Assembly (NCBI GenBank): GCA_036796555.1
Contig: DAIRCS010000137.1
Span: 1-10,265 of the forward strand
Reading direction: 5' to 3'
Length of the DNA stretch: 10,265 nucleotides
From: JAJXWB01 sp036796555
Lineage (GTDB): Bacteria > Pseudomonadota > Alphaproteobacteria > Rhizobiales > Beijerinckiaceae
The notes beneath the pieces were generated by a model that saw nothing but the letters and a program-made list of their open reading frames with translations, searched no databases and was not told where the DNA came from. This document shows positions 1 through 6,287 of the stretch, piece after piece; the first letter of the stretch is position 1; the number at the start of each line of letters is the position of its first letter. Position numbers and translations under genes: made by a program.

Positions 1-363
1 GCGGGCATCGTCTACTACCCGCATTATTTCGACATGTTCAACGGCGTGGTCGAGGACTTCTTCGACGATTGCGTCGGCGCGTCGTTCCAGGCCATGCGCG
101 CGGAGTTCCGCGTCGTCACGCCGCTGCGCAACATCGAGGCCGATTTCATCGCGCCCTGCCGCATCGGCGACAGGCTCGATCTGGCGCTCACCCTTGTCGC
201 GATTGGCCGCACCTCGCTGCGCATCCTGATCGATGGTTCGGTGAACGGATCGCCGCGCCTCGCGGCTAAACTCGCCATCGTCTTCGTCTCGTCGGAAGAC
301 GGCCGCGCGGTCGAGCCGCCTGCGCCGGTGCTGGCGCGCCTCAGGGCGCTGACGGCCGGCTGA
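1..363 (+). CDS. Acyl-CoA thioesterase, 4-hydroxybenzoyl-CoA thioesterase-like (5' partial)
   Basis: Hotdog-fold thioesterase that would hydrolyse an acyl- or aryl-CoA to the free acid and CoA in the cytoplasm. The frame is open from base 1 and gives 120 residues up to TGA at 361-363. It begins AGIVYYPHYFDMFN, which matches the start of 4HBT proteins (DPAGIV.YP.Y). The catalytic Asp of that motif should lie two codons before the window, so only about a dozen or more residues are missing. The ATG at 34 lies inside the motif and is not the true start. The rest fits the family's strand pattern (FRVVTPLRNIEADF, then IGDRLDLALTLVAIG). The acyl-CoA ligase follows 94 bases downstream on the same strand, which suggests a shared aromatic or acyl-CoA pathway. 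The substrate cannot be read from sequence. Family call firm, substrate unknown. Confidence 0.85.
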   Translation, partial: AGIVYYPHYFDMFNGVVEDFFDDCVGASFQAMRAEFRVVTPLRNIEADFIAPCRIGDRLDLALTLVAIGRTSLRILIDGSVNGSPRLAAKLAIVFVSSEDGRAVEPPAPVLARLRALTAG

Positions 364-378
364 CCTTTCGGGGGCGCT

Positions 379-406
379 TTGCGGCCCTTGCGATATTTGT
401 TATGAT
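379..406 (+). promoter_or_regulatory. Candidate sigma-70-type promoter for the acyl-CoA ligase
   Basis: The gap between the thioesterase and the ligase holds an AT-rich patch, unusual in this GC-rich window. TTGCGG (379-384) and TATGAT (401-406) are separated by 16 bases and resemble -35 and -10 boxes. The -10-like box ends 51 bases before the ligase ATG. If real, the ligase can be transcribed apart from the thioesterase. This is an eye-based match only. Confidence 0.35.
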
Positions 407-457
407 TCATACCTATCGAGCGTCGCCGCCAGAGCCGCGCCGCAGGGAGAAGCCGAC

Positions 458-2116
458 ATGTCCGACGCGAACGCCTACGCGCGCAAGCCGTGGCTTGCGC
501 TCTACACGCCGGGCCTGCCGCACGAGATAGACGCCGCCCACAAGGACGCTCTCTCCCTCTTCCGCGCCGCCGTCGCGCGCGCGGCGGACAAGCCCGCGCT
601 CCTTTATTTCGACGGCGCGCTCAGCTACGGCGAGCTCGACCGCATGAGCGACGCGCTTGCCGCCGCCTTGCAGGCGCGCGGGTTCCAGCCCGGCGACCGC
701 TGCGCGATCTACATGCAGAACATGCCGCAATTCGTCATCGCCGTGCTCGGCGCCTGGAAGGCGGGCGGCGTCGCGGTTCCCATCAACCCGATGAACCGCG
801 AGCGCGAGCTGACGCTGATGCTTGAGGATTGCGCGCCGAAGGCGCTCGTCTGTCTCGACCAGCTCTGCGCCGAGGTGATCGCAACGCTGCCGGAAAATGT
901 CGCGCGGCCCGCCATCGTGTTGACGACCTCCGCGCTCGATTTGCAAACGCGCAACGACCGGCGTGTTCTGCCGGCGGCGCGCATCGCGACGCCCGCCGGA
1001 GCCGAGGATCTACTCACCGTCATCGCCGCCCATCGCGGCGCGCCGGTCACGCCTGTGACGCCGAAGCCGGACGACATCGCCTTCCTCGTCTATACCTCCG
1101 GCACCACGGGCCTACCAAAGGCGGCGATGAATACGCACGCCAATGTCGCCTTCAACGCGCAGGCGATCGCCGACTGGTATTCGGCCGAGGACGGCGATTC
1201 CATTCTCGGCCTCGCGCCGCTGTTTCACGTCACGGGCCTGATCGCGCATGTCGTGAAATCCTGGGTTCTGGCCGCGCCGCTCATCCTGTGTTTTCGTTTC
1301 GAGCCCGGCGTCGTGCTGGATGCGCTGGTCGAGCATCGGCCCGCCTTCACGGTCAGCGCCATCACAGCCTTCATCGCATTGCTCAACCATCCCGACTGCG
1401 CGCCGAAGAAGTTCGAAAGCCTCAAGGTCGTCGTCTCCGGCGGCGCCCCGATCCCGCCGGCGGTCGTCGATGAATTCAGGGCGCGCACCGGCCATTACAT
1501 CCACAGCGGCTATGGCCTCACCGAGACCAACGCCGGCGTGATCGCCGTGCCGCACGGCGCGACCGCGCCCGTCGATCCCGCCAGCGGCGCGCTCGCCATC
1601 GGCGTTCCGAAATTCAACGCGCGCGTGTGGATCGCCGACGAAAGCGGCGCGCCCGCGCCCGTGGGCGAGGCCGGCGAGATCGTCGTCTCCGGTCCCAGCG
1701 TGTCGCCGGGATATTGGCGCAAGCCGAAGGAGACGGCGGACGCCATGCGCGAAGACGGCTTCCGCACCGGCGATGTCGCCTTCATGGACGAGCAAGGCTG
1801 GTTCTACATCGTCGACCGCAAGAAGGACATGATCGTCGCCTCCGGCTTCAAGGTCTGGCCGCGCGAGGTCGAGGACGTGCTCTATGCGCATCCCGTCGTG
1901 CGCGAGGCCGCCGTCATCGGCGTGAGCGATCCCTATCGCGGCGAGACGGTGAAGGTGGTGGTCAGCCTCAAGCCCGGCGCGAATGCGACGCCCGCTGAAC
2001 TCGACGCGCATTGTCGCGCGAAGATGGCGGCTTACAAGCGGCCGCAGGTCATCGAGATCGTGGACGAATTGCCGAAGACCGTGACGGGGAAGATTTTGCG
2101 GCGGATGTTGCGGTGA
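458..2116 (+). CDS. AMP-forming acyl-CoA ligase (ANL superfamily)
   Basis: Cytoplasmic enzyme that activates a carboxylic acid with ATP to an acyl-adenylate and transfers it to CoA. The 552-residue length is normal for the family. Visible motifs are the ATP-binding loop YTSGTTGLPKAA (from residue 212), GYGLTET (351-357), TGD (437-439), the hinge region DRKKDMI (453-459) with GFKVWPREVE after it, and the C-terminal PKTVTGKILRRML, whose K545 is the expected catalytic lysine for adenylation. All core motifs look intact. The ATG at 458 has a Shine-Dalgarno-like AGGGAGA at 444-450, seven bases upstream. The upstream thioesterase suggests paired making and breaking of CoA thioesters. Substrate class (fatty, aromatic or other) cannot be decided, so no symbol is given. 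The gene ends 10 bases before a palindromic element that may help termination. Confidence 0.93.
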   Translation: MSDANAYARKPWLALYTPGLPHEIDAAHKDALSLFRAAVARAADKPALLYFDGALSYGELDRMSDALAAALQARGFQPGDRCAIYMQNMPQFVIAVLGAWKAGGVAVPINPMNRERELTLMLEDCAPKALVCLDQLCAEVIATLPENVARPAIVLTTSALDLQTRNDRRVLPAARIATPAGAEDLLTVIAAHRGAPVTPVTPKPDDIAFLVYTSGTTGLPKAAMNTHANVAFNAQAIADWYSAEDGDSILGLAPLFHVTGLIAHVVKSWVLAAPLILCFRFEPGVVLDALVEHRPAFTVSAITAFIALLNHPDCAPKKFESLKVVVSGGAPIPPAVVDEFRARTGHYIHSGYGLTETNAGVIAVPHGATAPVDPASGALAIGVPKFNARVWIADESGAPAPVGEAGEIVVSGPSVSPGYWRKPKETADAMREDGFRTGDVAFMDEQGWFYIVDRKKDMIVASGFKVWPREVEDVLYAHPVVREAAVIGVSDPYRGETVKVVVSLKPGANATPAELDAHCRAKMAAYKRPQVIEIVDELPKTVTGKILRRMLR

Positions 2117-2126
2117 GGGCTCTCAG

Positions 2127-2223
2127 CCGTCATCGCGAGGAGCCGAAGGCGACGCGGCGATCCATCCCCGCATTTCGACCGCGTTCCGGTGGATGGATTG
2201 CTTCGCTGCGCTCGCAATGACGG
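2127..2223. repeat. Palindromic intergenic element between convergent genes
   Basis: An imperfect inverted repeat fills the gap between the ligase and the regulator. The left arm is about 2127-2167 (starts CCGTCATCGCGAG, ends GATCCATCC). The right arm is 2191-2223, whose reverse complement starts CCGTCATTGCGAG and ends CAATCCATCC. The outer 13 bases differ at one position and the inner arms at few. ACCG...CGGT (2178-2190) forms a small hairpin at the centre. Elements with GTCATTGCGAG-type ends are, as I recall, dispersed in many alphaproteobacterial genomes. It could act as a two-way terminator or mRNA stabiliser. No transposase is present. Confidence 0.75.
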
Positions 2224-3015
2224 TTACTTTCCCCGCAAGAAATCCCCGGTCGCCGCATCGGCCGGAAAAAACGTCTCGATCGCCAGTTCCGAAAGAGTCA
2301 CGTCCACCGGCGTGCCGAAGACGGTGATGGTCGAGATGAACGACAGTGTCGCCCCGCCGTCGCGCAGGCGCAGCGGCACGACGATCGCGGGATCGCCGCT
2401 CGCGTCATGCTCATGCGACGTCAAATCGATCGTTTCCGGATAGGCGTAGCCGAGCAATTCGCTCAGCAATTCCGCGAGCCCCGTATCGCCGCTGGCCGCG
2501 ATCTGCTGGCGCAGGCGCGCGAGCAGATGCGCGCGCCATTCGCCGAAATTCAGGATGCGCGGCGCAAGCGCCTGCGGATGCAACGCGAGCCGCATGGCGT
2601 TGGGCGCAGCGATCAGGTCCGGCGCGACGCCGTCCAGCAAGGCTCCGGCGCCGGCGTTGAAGGCGACGATGTTCCAGCGCCGGTCGACGGCGAGCGCGGG
2701 GAAGGGCGCGCAGCCCTGCAGCACGATGTCGACCGCCGCGCGCGCCGCCGCCAGCGCGGGATCGTCGAGCGTGCGCTCGGCGTAGAGCGGCGCGAAGCCG
2801 GCGGCGAGCAGGATGGCGTTGCGCTCGCGCAGGGGCACGGCGAGCGTTTCGGAAAGATGCACGATCATGTCGCGCGAAGGCTGCGCGCGGCCGGTTTCGA
2901 CGAAGCTCAGATGGCGCGCGGAAATCTCCGCTTCGAGCGCGAGTTCGAGCTGGCTCATGCGGCGGCGCTGCCGCCATTGGCGCAGATATTCGCCTGGAGG
3001 TCGATGGTATCCCAT
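2224..3015 (-). CDS. XRE-family transcriptional regulator with MmyB-like ligand-binding domain
   Basis: A 263-residue DNA-binding regulator. Residues about 9-62 form a Cro/C1 helix-turn-helix (LRQWRQRRRMSQLELA, then ISARHLSFVETGRAQPSRDM). The rest matches the MmyB-type domain, with the typical PFPALAVDRRWNIVAFN at about 104-120 and a C-terminal beta-rich part. In characterised MmyB-family proteins this domain is thought to bind a small hydrophobic ligand such as a fatty acid; applying that here is inference. The ATG at 3013-3015 has no visible Shine-Dalgarno, so the message may be leaderless or the start weak. The gene is divergent from the NTF2-like/membrane-protein operon, the usual arrangement for a local regulator, and an inverted repeat at 3049-3065 may be its operator. 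Its stop directly abuts the palindromic element. Confidence 0.88.
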   Translation of the reverse strand: MGYHRPPGEYLRQWRQRRRMSQLELALEAEISARHLSFVETGRAQPSRDMIVHLSETLAVPLRERNAILLAAGFAPLYAERTLDDPALAAARAAVDIVLQGCAPFPALAVDRRWNIVAFNAGAGALLDGVAPDLIAAPNAMRLALHPQALAPRILNFGEWRAHLLARLRQQIAASGDTGLAELLSELLGYAYPETIDLTSHEHDASGDPAIVVPLRLRDGGATLSFISTITVFGTPVDVTLSELAIETFFPADAATGDFLRGK

Positions 3016-3048
3016 GCGCGCAATCTAGCGCGTCCGCGCGGCCATCCA

Positions 3049-3065
3049 ATTACCTCGCGCGTAAT
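3049..3065. promoter_or_regulatory. Candidate operator (inverted repeat) in divergent promoter region
   Basis: ATTAC-7-GTAAT is a perfect 5-base inverted repeat with a 7-base GC-rich centre, giving a two-fold symmetric site of operator size. It sits 33 bases upstream of the regulator ATG and about 70 bases upstream of the NTF2-like gene, inside the 119-base divergent gap. XRE dimers bind sites of this kind, so autoregulation together with control of the operon is plausible. Only one copy was seen. Confidence 0.35.
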
Positions 3066-3134
3066 CGACGGCGCGCCGTTTCGCGCTCAGGCTTCCCGTC
3101 ATTCCGCAGAACGCGGCTGGAAAGGAAGCAAGCC

Positions 3135-3500
3135 ATGACCGACACGAAGACGATCGTCGATCGCTATCTCGCGATCTGGAACGAGGATGACGCCGCGCGC
3201 CGCCGCGCGCTGATCGCCGCCGCCTGGACAGAGGACGCGACCTATGTCGATCCGGTGATGCGCGGCGCGGGCCACGACGGCATCGACGCCATGATCGCGG
3301 GCGCGCAGGCGCAATTCCCCGGCTTCGAGTTCAAGCCGCTCGGCGCGCCCGACGCCCACGGCGACCGCCTGCGCTTCCGCTGGACGCTCGGGCCCAAGGG
3401 CGCCGACACGATCATCGACGGCACGGACTTCGCCGTCATCGCCGCCGACGGCCGCATCGCCTCCGTCACCGGCTTCCTCGACCGCATGCCCCAACAATGA
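3135..3500 (+). CDS. NTF2-like / SnoaL-like small protein
   Basis: A 121-residue protein of the nuclear transport factor 2-like cone fold. The N-terminal helix (IVDRYLAIWNEDDAARRRALI), the following WTEDATYVDPVMRGAGHDGI, and late strands (RFRWTLGPKG, DGTDFAVIAADGRIASVTGFLD) are characteristic. This fold includes polyketide cyclases, isomerases and many proteins of unknown role, so no reaction can be assigned. No signal peptide is seen, so it is probably cytoplasmic. The ATG at 3135 is supported by AAAGGAAG at 3121-3128. It is the first gene of a likely two-gene operon with the membrane protein that follows 17 bases later, divergent from the XRE/MmyB regulator. Confidence 0.85.
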   Translation: MTDTKTIVDRYLAIWNEDDAARRRALIAAAWTEDATYVDPVMRGAGHDGIDAMIAGAQAQFPGFEFKPLGAPDAHGDRLRFRWTLGPKGADTIIDGTDFAVIAADGRIASVTGFLDRMPQQ

Positions 3501-3517
3501 ACCAAAGGAGAGAGATC

Positions 3518-3916
3518 ATGCGTTTCGTCGTTTCCTCGCCGCTCCTGCGCAACGTGCTCATCGTCGACGCCGCCTTCAGCGGCGCCTCGGGCGTCACGCT
3601 CGCCGCCGCCGCCGCGCCGCTCGCATCTGCCTTCGGCCTGCCGCACGGTCTCGTGCTCGGCGCGGGCGTGTTCCTCATGCCCTATGCGCTGTTCGTCGGC
3701 ACGCTCGGCCTGTGGGCCATGCTGCCGCGCGGGCTGGTCTGGTTCGTCGTCGCCGGCAATGCGCTGTGGGTCGCCGAAAGCCTCGTCACGCTGGCGCAGA
3801 CCGCGCCGACGCAACTGGGCATTGCCGCCATCGTCGCGCAGGCGACGGTCGTCGCGGCGATCGCGGCGGGGCAGTGGATCGGATTGAAGCGCTCGCAGCC
3901 GGCGCAGGTGGCGTGA
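3518..3916 (+). CDS. Small four-helix integral membrane protein, unknown function
   Basis: A 132-residue hydrophobic protein with four likely membrane segments, at about residues 11-33, 43-65, 71-93 and 99-122, and a short basic C-terminal tail (LKRSQ). I do not recognise a named family and see no catalytic motif. The start at 3518 is preferred because AAAGGAG (3504-3510) lies seven bases upstream. An in-frame ATG at 3497 overlaps the previous stop (ATGA) but would place the Shine-Dalgarno inside the gene. The 17-base gap to the NTF2-like gene makes co-transcription very likely, and a joint role under the divergent regulator is inferred from that. The gene ends 24 bases before a palindromic element. 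Confidence 0.75.
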   Translation: MRFVVSSPLLRNVLIVDAAFSGASGVTLAAAAAPLASAFGLPHGLVLGAGVFLMPYALFVGTLGLWAMLPRGLVWFVVAGNALWVAESLVTLAQTAPTQLGIAAIVAQATVVAAIAAGQWIGLKRSQPAQVA

Positions 3917-3939
3917 AGGCGTCGACGGGCGTTCGCATC

Positions 3940-4004
3940 TGTCATCCCGGCCGCAGCGAAGCGGAGAGCCGGGAACCAGCCGACGAAGCTGGTCCGGGAT
4001 GACA
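3940..4004. repeat. Second palindromic intergenic element between convergent genes
   Basis: TGTCATCCCGG (3940-3950) pairs perfectly with CCGGGATGACA (3994-4004). Inside are further stems: CCCGGC (3946-3951) with GCCGGG (3968-3973), enclosing CCGC-6-GCGG (3951-3964), and ACCAGC (3975-3980) with GCTGGT (3988-3993) around a 7-base loop. The alternative pairings compete, giving a cruciform-like or two-hairpin structure. It sits between the convergent membrane-protein and VOC genes and may serve as a two-way terminator. GTCATCCCGG-ended elements recur, to my memory, in alphaproteobacterial genomes. Confidence 0.75.
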
Positions 4005-4010
4005 TTCTCG

Positions 4011-4397
4011 TCACGGCGGCAGAAACGTCACCGCCTCGATCCTGTTGCCGTCCGGGTCGCGCACGAAGGCCGCGTAATAAATGTTCGGGCCGGCGCCGTA
4101 GGGTCGCCGGCCCGGCGCGCCGTCGTCCGTTCCGCCATGGGCCAGCGCGGCGGCGTGAAAGGCTTGAACCGCTTCCGGCGAGCGCGCCCGCAATGCCACA
4201 TGCGCGCCGCTGTCGGCGTGCGCCGGCGGCGGATTGTCCCGCAGGTTGATCCAGATTTCAGCATGCGTCTTGCCGAAGCCGATCGTGCGTTCGCGCGTCA
4301 CCAGCCTCGCGTAGCCGAGCGGCGCGAGAACGGCCTCGTAGAAGGCCGCGCTGCGGTCGAGGTCGCGGACGGCGAGCGAGACATGGTCGATCGCCAT
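4011..4397 (-). CDS. VOC-family (glyoxalase/bleomycin resistance/dioxygenase) protein
   Basis: A 128-residue single-module vicinal oxygen chelate protein. It starts MAIDHVSLAVRDLDRSAAFY, the classic first beta-alpha unit, and ends with FVRDPDGNRIEAVTF, the classic last strand. Likely metal ligands by position are H5, H66 and E121. One 128-residue module is half a typical metal site, so a dimer is expected. The substrate is unknown; the family includes glyoxalases, extradiol dioxygenases and resistance proteins. The ATG at 4395-4397 is chosen because it gives the canonical N-terminus. The frame stays open far upstream only as a shadow of rppH. It follows rppH by 8 bases and is the last gene of the minus-strand run. 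Confidence 0.88.
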   Translation of the reverse strand: MAIDHVSLAVRDLDRSAAFYEAVLAPLGYARLVTRERTIGFGKTHAEIWINLRDNPPPAHADSGAHVALRARSPEAVQAFHAAALAHGGTDDGAPGRRPYGAGPNIYYAAFVRDPDGNRIEAVTFLPP

Positions 4398-4405
4398 CGC
4401 AATTC

Positions 4406-4909
4406 TTACTCTCGGATCAGCGGCGCGAGGGCGGCGACGACCTGTTCGTAGACCTGCCGCTTGAAAGGAATGATCAGCTCCGGCAGCCGCGAAACGTCCT
4501 CCCAGCGCCAGGCGTCGAATTCGGGCTTGTGGCCGGGGCCGGGATCGTGAATGTCGATCTCGCTGTCGTCGCCCGTGAAGCGCAGCGCGAACCATTTCTG
4601 CGTCTGCCCGCGATAGCCGCCGCGCCAGGCCTTCTTCGCGACGTCCTGCGGCAGATCGTAGGAATACCAGTCCGGCGCCTCGGCGATCTTTTCGACCGAG
4701 CGCACATTGGTTTCCTCGTGCAATTCGCGCAGCGCGGCCGCATAGGGGTCTTCGCCGGGATCGATGCCGCCCTGCGGCATCTGCCACTCGTAGCCGGGCG
4801 CGACATGCTCGGGCTGGCGCTTGTTGCGCCGCCGGCCGACGAAGACGAGGCCCTGGGCGTTGACCAGCATGACGCCCACGCAGGGCCGATAGGGCGCTTG
4901 TCGCTTCAC
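4406..4909 (-). CDS. rppH: RNA pyrophosphohydrolase (Nudix)
   Basis: Cytoplasmic Nudix hydrolase that removes pyrophosphate from the 5' triphosphate of mRNA, which allows RNase E-type decay. The 167-residue length is normal. The N-terminus YRPCVGVMLVNAQGLVFVGRR and the segment YEWQMPQGGIDPGEDP are typical of RppH. The Nudix box runs from G47 to V69 with E53, R61, E62, E65 and E66 all present; the usual late glycine is N68. The rhizobial-type EAPDWYSYDLP follows. The start is a GTG at 4907-4909 that overlaps the deacetylase TGA (GTGA), which suggests translational coupling; the next ATG (4868-4870) would delete the first strand. In Bartonella a homologue is known as invasion-associated ialA. 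The VOC gene follows 8 bases later. Confidence 0.92.
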   Translation of the reverse strand: MKRQAPYRPCVGVMLVNAQGLVFVGRRRNKRQPEHVAPGYEWQMPQGGIDPGEDPYAAALRELHEETNVRSVEKIAEAPDWYSYDLPQDVAKKAWRGGYRGQTQKWFALRFTGDDSEIDIHDPGPGHKPEFDAWRWEDVSRLPELIIPFKRQVYEQVVAALAPLIRE

Positions 4910-6144
4910 GGCCGATTGTTCTCCGCCTGCGCGCCGCCGCCGCGCGACAGCAGGGCGCTCGCTGGCACAAGCGCGACCCCGCGCCGTTCGAGACCGCGCG
5001 CGAATCGCGCGACCTGTTCCACGCTCTGCGGAATCGCGCTGGCGAAACCGAGGGCGGCGCCCTTCTGTCGCGCGAGCGTCTCGAGCCGCGTCAGGGCGGC
5101 CTCGATCGCCTCGCCGCGCGGATCGGCGTCGAGCACGACGTCGGCGCGCGCGGCGACGGCGCCGGTTTGCGCGCCGATCGTCGCGGCGAGCGATTGCGGC
5201 GCGGATCCGTCGTCGACGAAGGCGACGCCGCGCCGCGCCAGCTCGCGCATGACCGGCGTCATCGCCGCCGCATTGGACATGAAGCGCGCGCCGAGGAAAT
5301 TCACGACGCCGACATAGCCGCTGAAGCGGCTCATCAGCCAGGAGAGGTCGCTGTCGAGATCCTTGTCGGAGGCGCGCACGGTCAGCGTATGCGGGCCGGG
5401 ATCGTTTTGCGGATAGTCGAACGGCTCCATCGGCGCCTGCAGGAACGTCTCGTGGCCGCTTTCACGCGCTTTCGCCACGGCGCCCTGCACGTCGGCGCCG
5501 TAGGGCGCGAAGGCGAAGGAGACGTCCGCAGGCAGTTTTTCCAGCGCGGCGTCCGTGGTGGCGGCCGAAAGCCCGAGCCCGCCGACGATCAGGGCGATGC
5601 GCGGCGCGCCGGCCTTCAGCTTCTGCGAGGTGACGAGGGGACGCGCATAGACTTCGTAAGGCTTGGCGCCGTCGGCGCCGATGCGCGGCAGCGGTCCGAA
5701 GCGGCCGCGCTCGACGAGCCGCTTGTCCGGCGCCGGCGGCAGGCTGACGCTCGCGGTCTGGTCGAGCTGGATGATCAGCGCGCCCGGCGCCTGCCCGCCG
5801 CCGGCGCGCGTGACTTTCACGCCGGACTGGCTTTCGACCTCCTGGCCGGTGTGGCGCTCCGCGCGCCGTTCGATCGTGCCGGTCGGCTGGGGATCGCGCG
5901 GCGCTTCGGCGGCCGGCGGCTTGTAGGCTTCGATCCTGGCGACGGCGCGCGGCCAGCCGCCGTTGGGGTCGCCGTAGCGCCAGACCGTGAACCCGGCGGC
6001 GAGCGCCGTCGCGCCGATCAGCGCATAGACGAAACCGGCGAGCGAAATGCGCGGTCCGGTGGGACGCGGCGGGCCGTCCACGCGCCGTCCGCGCGTCGCG
6101 CCCGCAGGCGGCAGTCCCAGGGGTTGATGCAGTTCGTCCGACAT
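4906..6144 (-). CDS. Divergent polysaccharide deacetylase family protein (YibQ-like, DUF610)
   Basis: A 412-residue envelope protein. A proline/arginine-rich N-terminus precedes one membrane anchor at about residues 33-55 (ISLAGFVYALIGATALAAGF). A low-complexity linker follows, then a deacetylase-like barrel from about residue 180 in the periplasm. Recognisable blocks are PRIALIVGGLGLS (181-193), FAPYG (212-216), QAPMEPFDYPQNDPGPHTL (236-254), GVVNFLGARFM (279-289) and FVDDGS (309-314). The catalytic DD at the first strand of classical deacetylases is GG here (188-189), so activity is doubtful. The ATG at 6142-6144 was chosen over a GTG 27 bases upstream because it is a standard start; the Shine-Dalgarno is weak. 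It follows the S41 protease after a strong hairpin and overlaps rppH by four bases. A role in cell-wall remodelling is inferred from context. Confidence 0.87.
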   Translation of the reverse strand: MSDELHQPLGLPPAGATRGRRVDGPPRPTGPRISLAGFVYALIGATALAAGFTVWRYGDPNGGWPRAVARIEAYKPPAAEAPRDPQPTGTIERRAERHTGQEVESQSGVKVTRAGGGQAPGALIIQLDQTASVSLPPAPDKRLVERGRFGPLPRIGADGAKPYEVYARPLVTSQKLKAGAPRIALIVGGLGLSAATTDAALEKLPADVSFAFAPYGADVQGAVAKARESGHETFLQAPMEPFDYPQNDPGPHTLTVRASDKDLDSDLSWLMSRFSGYVGVVNFLGARFMSNAAAMTPVMRELARRGVAFVDDGSAPQSLAATIGAQTGAVAARADVVLDADPRGEAIEAALTRLETLARQKGAALGFASAIPQSVEQVARFARGLERRGVALVPASALLSRGGGAQAENNRP

Positions 6145-6216
6145 CCGTCGCTCTTGCCTGCTTCCGGCCACGCCGAAGCATGAGGGCGCCGCCGCGAATC
6201 GGCCGCGCGAATCAGA

Positions 6217-6251
6217 CGCCCGGCCGGCATTGTGGTCATGCCGGCCGGGCG
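6217..6251 (-). terminator. Strong hairpin downstream of the S41 protease gene
   Basis: CGCCCGGCCGGCAT (6217-6230) and ATGCCGGCCGGGCG (6238-6251) form a perfect 14-base stem with a 7-base loop, 36 bases after the protease stop. No T run follows it on the minus strand, so it may be a factor-dependent terminator, an mRNA-end stabiliser or an attenuator before the deacetylase. Between it and the stop lies a smaller GC palindrome, CGCGCGC-TT-GCGCGCG (6269-6284). The remaining gap up to 6287 shows no clear promoter. Confidence 0.6.
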
Positions 6252-6287
6252 CGTCGAGACGTCATATCCGCGCGCTTGCGCGCGGGA

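Noticed and set aside
1112..2011. Minus-strand open frame opposite the acyl-CoA ligase
   Set aside because: No recognisable domain; the plus strand has every ANL motif.
2407..3138. Plus-strand open frame opposite the XRE/MmyB regulator, reaching the NTF2-like gene
   Set aside because: Arg/Gln-rich shadow; the helix-turn-helix and MmyB domain on the minus strand are clear.
4398..4970. N-terminal extension of the VOC gene, or a VOC fusion protein
   Set aside because: The extension is the out-of-frame shadow of rppH. The internal ATG at 4397 gives a canonical VOC start.
5167..6183. A 338-codon plus-strand open frame opposite the deacetylase
   Set aside because: Arg/Ala/Gly-rich composition and no motif; the minus-strand frame is a recognised family.
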